10,925 bases of DNA from the NCBI GenBank assembly GCA_002342025.1, contig DDPD01000075.1, positions 1 to 10,925 on the forward strand. Reading direction: 5' to 3'. Below are positions 6,559 to 10,925 of this stretch, in pieces (the first letter of the stretch is position 1; every line of letters begins with the position of its first letter). This DNA comes from Moraxellaceae bacterium UBA2477 (lineage in GTDB: Bacteria > Pseudomonadota > Gammaproteobacteria > Pseudomonadales > Moraxellaceae). The notes beneath the pieces are model-generated. The model was not told the origin of the DNA. It made no database searches and saw nothing but the letters and a program-made list of their open reading frames with translations. The position numbers were made by a program, and so were the translations under genes.

Positions 6559-6582
6559 TGGAGTGAGCCAAAGCTCACTCCA
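6559..6582 (-). terminator. First hairpin after the fliC stop codon
   Basis: The transcript reads TGGAGTGAGC, loop TTTG, GCTCACTCCA: a perfect 10-pair stem that starts 10 bases after the fliC stop codon. No U tract follows. The position suggests control of readthrough from fliC into flaG or protection of the flagellin message. Confidence 0.6.
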
Positions 6583-6592
6583 CTTGCTGTAC

Positions 6593-7741
6593 TTAACGCA
6601 GCAGACCCAACACGCCCTGAGGCAAGGAGTTAGCCTGCGACAGCATCGCGGTACCTGCCTGCTGAAGGATCTGACCCTTAGACAGGTTGGCCGTTTCCGC
6701 CGCAAAGTCCGCATCCACAATTCGACCACGCGATGCCGACAGGTTTTCCGACGTGGTCTGCAAGTTGGCAATGGTGGACGAGAAGCGGTTTTGGATGGCA
6801 CCCAAGTTCCCGCGCGAGGTGTTCACCGACTTCAAGGCCGCGTCCATCATGGCAATCGTGTCTTGTGCGCCAGTAAAGCTGGACACGTTGACCGAGTTCA
6901 CACCCACTGCTGGAGTCGACGCACCCACTGAGCCGGCGGCGAAGCCTGCGATGGCCACCGTACCACTCGCACCACCCACGGTGACTGCAGCAGAGCTGGT
7001 CAATGTGATTTGACCAGAGGTCGCGTCATACGATGCACCAACACCCGTTGTAGACGAAACACGGTTAATGGCTTCCGTAATCTGGCCTGCACGCTCTTGC
7101 GAGTTAGCTGCCGCGGCAATGGCGCCCACGTCAGTTCCGTTGATGGTCAAACCAGCCGCTGGAATAGCTGTCGCGAAGCTCGTGATCGCCGATGCCGACA
7201 CCGTGGCGGTGAAACGGTTGATGGTGCCGCCGAGTGATGCTACCTGTGTGTTAGCAATGCTGGCGATGGTGATGGTTTCACCGGCATTAGCACCCACTTG
7301 GAAAGCGACACCCGAGAACGAACCATCAAGCAGCTTGGTGCCGTTGAAGTTGGTTTGTTCGGATACACGCTGAATTTCCGATTTCAGCTGGGTGACTTCA
7401 GCGTTCAGCGCGTCACGGTCAACTTGGGTGTTGGTACCGTTAGAGGCCTGAACCGCCAACTCACGAATACGCTGTAAGTTGTTGCCCACTTCGGTCAACG
7501 CACCTTCCGCGGTTTGCACTAGCGAGATACCGTCGTTGGCGTTACGAGCTGCCTGGTTGAGGCCACGGATCTGGCTGCTGAAACGCTCGCTGATGGCAAG
7601 ACCAGCCGAGTCATCCTTGGCGCTATTGATACGCAGGCCGGTCGACAGGCGCTGCAGCGAAGTTGCTAGACCTTCCTGTGACTTGGCGACATTGCGCTGA
7701 GCATTCAGGGAGGCCACGTTGGTGTTGATGGACAGAGCCAT
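6593..7741 (-). CDS. fliC: Flagellin FliC
   Basis: Flagellin is the filament subunit, exported through the flagellar channel with FliS help. The product is 382 residues. The N-terminal D0/D1 region (1 to about 165) starts MALSINTNVASLNAQRNVAK and has LSTGLRINSAKDDSAGLAIS and NANDGISLVQTAEGAL. The C-terminal D1/D0 region (about 290-382) has QNRFSSTIANLQTTSENLSA, SRGRIVDADFAAETA and the tail QAGTAMLSQANSLPQGVLGL, so polymerisation ends are complete. The segment LQRIRELAVQ at 89-98 matches the region recognised by TLR5 in beta- and gammaproteobacterial flagellins. The central part (about 170-290) is short, with one flagellin_IN-type motif (GLTINGTDVG, about 197-206), so the exposed D2 domain is small. 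A GGAG ribosome site lies seven bases before the ATG, and a predicted FliA promoter about 80-105 bases upstream. It is the only flagellin gene in the window. Confidence 0.98.
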   Translation of the reverse strand: MALSINTNVASLNAQRNVAKSQEGLATSLQRLSTGLRINSAKDDSAGLAISERFSSQIRGLNQAARNANDGISLVQTAEGALTEVGNNLQRIRELAVQASNGTNTQVDRDALNAEVTQLKSEIQRVSEQTNFNGTKLLDGSFSGVAFQVGANAGETITIASIANTQVASLGGTINRFTATVSASAITSFATAIPAAGLTINGTDVGAIAAAANSQERAGQITEAINRVSSTTGVGASYDATSGQITLTSSAAVTVGGASGTVAIAGFAAGSVGASTPAVGVNSVNVSSFTGAQDTIAMMDAALKSVNTSRGNLGAIQNRFSSTIANLQTTSENLSASRGRIVDADFAAETANLSKGQILQQAGTAMLSQANSLPQGVLGLLR

Positions 7742-7756
7742 GATGTTTCTCCGAAG

Positions 7757-7768
7757 GTCTTTATTGAC
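7757..7768 (-). promoter_or_regulatory. Partial FleQ-box-like sequence in the fliC leader
   Basis: The minus strand reads GTCAATAAAGAC. Its first nine bases equal the first nine of the remembered FleQ consensus GTCAATAAATTGAC, but the right half-site is two bases too close. It lies downstream of the predicted FliA start site and 15 bases before the ATG. The function is uncertain and the match may be chance. Confidence 0.2.
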
Positions 7769-7818
7769 TAGGCGGTAGCGGTCTCTGCCGGAGTGGCTTC
7801 ATCTCGCTAACACCCTGT

Positions 7819-7845
7819 TTATCGTTAGCCCCGGGCACTTCTTTA
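7819..7845 (-). promoter_or_regulatory. Sigma-28 (FliA) promoter of fliC
   Basis: On the minus strand, TAAAGAAG (7845-7838) and AACGATAA (7826-7819) are separated by exactly 11 bases. The known FliA consensus is TAAAGTTT, 11 bases, GCCGATAA; the TAAAG core and CGATAA core are intact. It would start transcription near 7812, giving a leader of about 70 bases. The position directly before flagellin is where a late-class FliA promoter is expected. Six-base arms AGCCCC (7851-7846) and GGGGCT (7832-7827) flank the -35 element. Confidence 0.8.
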
Positions 7846-7913
7846 GGGGCTTTAACACGGTCTCAACAAATCACTGCAATCGCTGACACGGAGCCTCCCG
7901 GCGTGCCGTTTGG

Positions 7914-8993
7914 TTACAAATAATTGAACAAAGACAAGCCCTGCACTTTCGTAAACACCTGCTGGGCGGCTTGAATACCGGTGAGCTGTTGGTTTAATCG
8001 CGCAATCGCATCGGCGTAATCCACGTCCTGCAATGACGACAGGGTTGTCTGTAACTGCAGGCTCGATTCCGCACGAATATTGGTTTGCACATCGAGTTGA
8101 TTAAGGCGCGTACCGATACCCGTACGCACGTCAGAAAGATGCCCAATATGACTGTCTAGGCGACTCAGCCCATCAGACATGAGTGAGGCAAACTGAGTTT
8201 GCGTGAGCGAGCCCGTCGGCACAGGAAAGGTGCTATCCGACACGATCGGCTTGCGTAGGCCCTCGGCTAAAGCTTGCACATCCGCTAAGACATCACGGCG
8301 GCCACTGCCTGTACCCTGCTGATATACCGAGAGGGCGGGATCCACATCAGCCAGCGTCGCTGATGGGCCAATATCGACCTGGCGCTGACCATTTGCTGAT
8401 GGCGTAAAGTCTGCGGGATTCAAGCTGGCATCTACCACCACTTCGCCCGCGACTAAGGTGGCCGGCACCAGCTGACCACTGCTATCTAATAAACCAGGCA
8501 CGCGCAAACCGGCAGCATTTTCTAAGACGGGAAAGGCTTTACCGGCGAAGCTCATATAGGGTGGCTTGTCTTCACCAAAGCCGCCAAAGAGATATTTTCC
8601 CGTACCGTCCTTCATGTTCACTTGTTGCAGCAAGGCATCACGTAATTGCTCAACCTCTGCGGCAATGGCGCCACGGGTGTCATTACTTTGCGTGCCGTTA
8701 TTGGCCTGCACGCTTAGCTCGCGCAAGCGTTGCAGCACATCGAGGCTACCGCCCACCGCCGTTTCTTGCAGACGCAGACGGTTCTCACTTTGCACACCGT
8801 TGCGCTCGTATTGAGCCAGCTTTTCCACTGCACGAGTCACATCCACGGCACGCGTGGCAGCCACCGGATCATCAGAGGGTTTTAACAGTCGCTTACCCGA
8901 CGCTAATTGCTGCTGCGTTTTCGCCGCAGCCGCTTGCTGTTCCAACAAGCTACTCATGCTTTGGCGAAACCACTGTGAGGAGGCAATACGCAT
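7914..8993 (-). CDS. flgL: Flagellar hook-filament junction protein FlgL (HAP3)
   Basis: FlgL forms the second ring of the hook-filament junction, next to flagellin, and is exported with chaperone FlgN in known systems. The product has 359 residues, within the broad family range of 300-420. The N-terminus MRIASSQWFRQSMSSLLEQQ, then LASGKRLLKPSDDPVAATRA (about 31-50) and RLQETAVGGSLDVLQRLREL are flagellin-like D0/D1 helices. The C-terminus has LSSLQDVDYADAIARLNQQL and ends GLSLFNYL, as in flagellin-family proteins. GKYLFGGF near 131-138 is a common FlgL motif. A GGGAG ribosome site precedes the ATG, which lies 12 bases after the flgK stop, so flgK and flgL are surely one operon. The 172-base gap after it holds the fliC promoter and no clear intrinsic terminator. 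Confidence 0.96.
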   Translation of the reverse strand: MRIASSQWFRQSMSSLLEQQAAAAKTQQQLASGKRLLKPSDDPVAATRAVDVTRAVEKLAQYERNGVQSENRLRLQETAVGGSLDVLQRLRELSVQANNGTQSNDTRGAIAAEVEQLRDALLQQVNMKDGTGKYLFGGFGEDKPPYMSFAGKAFPVLENAAGLRVPGLLDSSGQLVPATLVAGEVVVDASLNPADFTPSANGQRQVDIGPSATLADVDPALSVYQQGTGSGRRDVLADVQALAEGLRKPIVSDSTFPVPTGSLTQTQFASLMSDGLSRLDSHIGHLSDVRTGIGTRLNQLDVQTNIRAESSLQLQTTLSSLQDVDYADAIARLNQQLTGIQAAQQVFTKVQGLSLFNYL

Positions 8994-9005
8994 GATGAAT
9001 CTCCC

Positions 9006-10622
9006 TTAGCGCCTGAAGGTGTCGATCATGGTTTGAAAGACGGAGTTCGCCACCGAGGCCACTTGAGCTGCCGCTTGGTAGGCCTGCTGAAAGCGCATCA
9101 GGTTGGCGGCCTCCTCATCTAAGTTCACGCCAGAGATGGAATCGCGACGCGACATCGACTGTTCGAGTAACAGGCTTTGTGAGGCCATACTGACCTCGCT
9201 GGAGCGCACGGTAGAGGCCACTTCGCTGATCAGGTTTTGCATGCCATCGGCGATGCTGGTTGTGCCCCCGAAAAAGACACGTTGGTTTTCCGCTGCTGCC
9301 ATCAGCAAGGCATTGCGATTGTCACCCACACCAAATGTGCCGGAGGCACTGGCTGCTGCGACCTGACTCGATGCCGTTAGGTTGAGTCGCAGACCAGCCG
9401 CCACACCGCCCGTGGGCTTAATGAGAAAGGTGTCGCCGGCTACTGCTGTGCCACTGAGGCTAATATTCAGGCCCACTGCAGCCGCACTCACGGGCGTGTT
9501 GCCGGGCTGGGTAAACAGGTTAAATCCGCCCGCACCATCGGCGACCACACTGTAGTTGTCGCCGGTCAGTTGGCTCACCTGGGAAATACTGGCGGTAACG
9601 GAGGCCGAACCTGCGTTCAAACCACTGTTTTGCACGACCACGGGCGGCACTGTAAAAAATGCCTGGCCCATGGCGCCACTCAAGTCGCGTCCGCCTTGTT
9701 GAATGGTGTTGATTTGGCTGGCCAAACCCAACGCCAGCAAGCCCACCTGACTGCGCACTGGCGCCAGCACTTCCTCTCGAAAGGCAATGAGGCCGCCCAA
9801 GCTCCCACCTTCAAGTGCGTCGGTAATAACACCGCCGCTGGGCAGCGTCACATCAGGGCGGCTGGGGTCAAAGCGATTTGCGGATACGGTCAACATTTGC
9901 GGAATATTGGACAACACCAGCGACTGGCCATTACCAATAAACACATTGAGCGCGCCATCCGATTGGCTAACGGTGCTGACCTTGACCAACTTATTCAGTC
10001 CGATTAAGGCTTGATCGCGCGCATCCAAGAGATCGTTAGGCGGCATGCCGGGGTTAGCTCCCGTGGCCTCACTAATGGCTTTGTTTAAATCGGAGATACG
10101 TTTAGCAAAGCCATTAATTTCATCTACCGAGCTTCGCAAGCGTTGGTTCACTTCCAAATCGACGCGTTCAAGTTGGCTATCAATGTCGCGAACGCGGGCG
10201 GTAACGGCCTCACCTTCGCCCAGCAAAACACGGCGAGCGGCCAAGGACGAAGGATCCGTTGCAACATCCTGTACGGCATTAAAAAAGCGCGACATGGCGG
10301 CATTGATGCCGGTGGTTGGGTCAGACACCACGGATTCAACACGCGAGGCTAAGCCGGAAAAGGTTTCTTCTCGGGCAAGGCCGGCGGTATTGCTTCGCAC
10401 CTGATCGATAACAAACGAGTCAAAGACACGACGCAGGGAAGACACTTGCACGCCTGAGCCTAAGGCACCCGATCCAGCTTGATTGACCACTCGTGTGCTC
10501 ATATCAACGCGCTGGCGGCTATAGCCCTCGGTGTTAGCATTGGCAATGTTGTGACTGGTCGTGGACAACGCCCGTTGATACGTGGTGAGCGCGGAAAGCG
10601 CGGTACCCATCATGTCTGCCAT
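9006..10622 (-). CDS. flgK: Flagellar hook-filament junction protein FlgK (HAP1)
   Basis: FlgK forms the first ring on top of the hook. The product has 538 residues, near the 540-630 typical of gammaproteobacteria. The N-terminal rod/hook-type motif is clear: ALSALTTYQRALSTTSHNIA, then NANTEGYSRQRVDMS (about 7-42). The D1 region includes the acidic helical stretch from about 120 to 200. The C-terminal motif ISGVNLDEEAANLMRFQQAY near 498-517, then QAAAQVASVANSVFQTMIDT, is diagnostic of FlgK. The central region (about 300-440) is variable and rich in Ser, Gly and Ala. A GAGGTGG ribosome site lies just before the ATG. It follows flgJ by 45 bases and precedes flgL by 12, the usual flgJ-flgK-flgL operon. 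Confidence 0.97.
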   Translation of the reverse strand: MADMMGTALSALTTYQRALSTTSHNIANANTEGYSRQRVDMSTRVVNQAGSGALGSGVQVSSLRRVFDSFVIDQVRSNTAGLAREETFSGLASRVESVVSDPTTGINAAMSRFFNAVQDVATDPSSLAARRVLLGEGEAVTARVRDIDSQLERVDLEVNQRLRSSVDEINGFAKRISDLNKAISEATGANPGMPPNDLLDARDQALIGLNKLVKVSTVSQSDGALNVFIGNGQSLVLSNIPQMLTVSANRFDPSRPDVTLPSGGVITDALEGGSLGGLIAFREEVLAPVRSQVGLLALGLASQINTIQQGGRDLSGAMGQAFFTVPPVVVQNSGLNAGSASVTASISQVSQLTGDNYSVVADGAGGFNLFTQPGNTPVSAAAVGLNISLSGTAVAGDTFLIKPTGGVAAGLRLNLTASSQVAAASASGTFGVGDNRNALLMAAAENQRVFFGGTTSIADGMQNLISEVASTVRSSEVSMASQSLLLEQSMSRRDSISGVNLDEEAANLMRFQQAYQAAAQVASVANSVFQTMIDTFRR

Positions 10623-10667
10623 TGACCACCTCTGCGCATCAAAGCCACCTGACGGTTTCTTGACGCT

Positions 10668-10925
10668 TTACTGTTCGACGGGCCCTGTCGTCGTCGGCGT
10701 ATTCACGGCGGCTTGACGCAGGGACAACTGCAACGCCAGTGTTTGTGCGCTTTGCGGCGCGGGCGAGAGTTGCTTCACCATAACTTTTGCAAGGCCTATG
10801 CCACCTTGCTCAGCAAGGTTTACCGAGAGTTGGTTATCGAACATATCCCGATAGGTTTTGCCTGCTTCGTCACTAAACAAGCCGCTTTCCGGTACGGCTG
10901 CGCGCATGCTTTTCAACATCATTTG
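10668..10925 (-). CDS. flgJ: FlgJ rod-assembly protein, C-terminal part (5' end outside window), no hydrolase domain
   Basis: The frame enters from the right edge and ends with TAA at 10668, giving 85 visible codons. The visible part is the FlgJ rod-binding domain: QMMLKSMRAAVPESGLFSDE, then YRDMFDNQLSVNLAEQGGIG and LAKVMVKQL. After about 28 further residues rich in Gln, Ala, Pro and Thr (ending GPVEQ) the protein stops, and flgK starts 45 bases later. In Salmonella, Pseudomonas and Xanthomonas FlgJ continues for about 150 residues as a peptidoglycan hydrolase domain that opens the cell wall for the rod; that domain is absent here. Single-domain FlgJ proteins are known in other groups, where a separate enzyme cuts the wall. 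The start lies outside the window, so the total length is unknown. Confidence 0.9.
   Translation of the reverse strand, partial: QMMLKSMRAAVPESGLFSDEAGKTYRDMFDNQLSVNLAEQGGIGLAKVMVKQLSPAPQSAQTLALQLSLRQAAVNTPTTTGPVEQ

Noticed and set aside
6452..6931. Plus-strand open frame across the fliC-flaG gap
   Set aside because: It overlaps the conserved C-terminus of flagellin and the hairpin pair in antisense, and its composition (many Arg, His, Gln) is that of a shadow frame.
7861..7913. Sigma-54 promoter candidate (GGCACG) just after flgL
   Set aside because: The distance from GG to the next GC is eleven bases, not ten, and no TTGC element is present.

Overview
The window is a block of flagellar genes, all read from the minus strand, from a gammaproteobacterium. 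In transcription order (right to left) it holds flgJ (3' part), flgK, flgL, fliC, flaG, fliD, fliS, a fliT-like gene, a PilZ-like gene, a short FleQ-like sigma-54 activator, fliE and fliF (5' part). There are no mobile elements, RNA genes or CRISPR arrays. Intergenic gaps are short (largest 172 and about 160 bases), and no plus-strand reading frame looks real. The order resembles the polar-flagellum clusters of Pseudomonas (flgJKL-fliC-flaG-fliDS-fleQ-fleSR-fliEF) and especially Xanthomonas (fliC-fliD-fliS-small gene-PilZ-rpoN2-fleQ-fliE-fliF). However, neither fleSR nor rpoN2 lies between fliS and fliE. By eye the composition is moderate GC, lower than in typical Xanthomonas, so I do not name a genus.

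Region by region: 7914-10925 encodes the end of the rod/hook operon and the hook-filament junction (FlgJ, FlgK, FlgL). 6593-7741 is a single flagellin gene with its own predicted FliA (sigma-28) promoter and a pair of related hairpins after the stop codon. 3237-6486 carries the filament accessory genes: FlaG, the FliD cap, the FliS flagellin chaperone, a FliT-like chaperone and a PilZ-like protein. 1-3075 carries a regulator of FleQ type followed at once by FliE and FliF, the start of basal-body assembly.

The genes form an assembly series: FliF/FliE make the MS ring and rod junction, FlgJ supports rod building, FlgK/FlgL make the hook-filament junction, and FliC/FliD make the filament and cap, with FliS and the FliT-like protein as export chaperones. 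The points most worth attention are: a FleQ homologue without the N-terminal regulatory domain and apparently without the c-di-GMP-contacting residues; a possible FleQ box just upstream of it; a PilZ neighbour whose c-di-GMP motif is degenerate; a FlgJ that ends after the rod-binding domain with no peptidoglycan hydrolase domain; and duplicated hairpins between fliC and flaG. I see no wholly new system; the novelty is in the regulatory variants of a known one.
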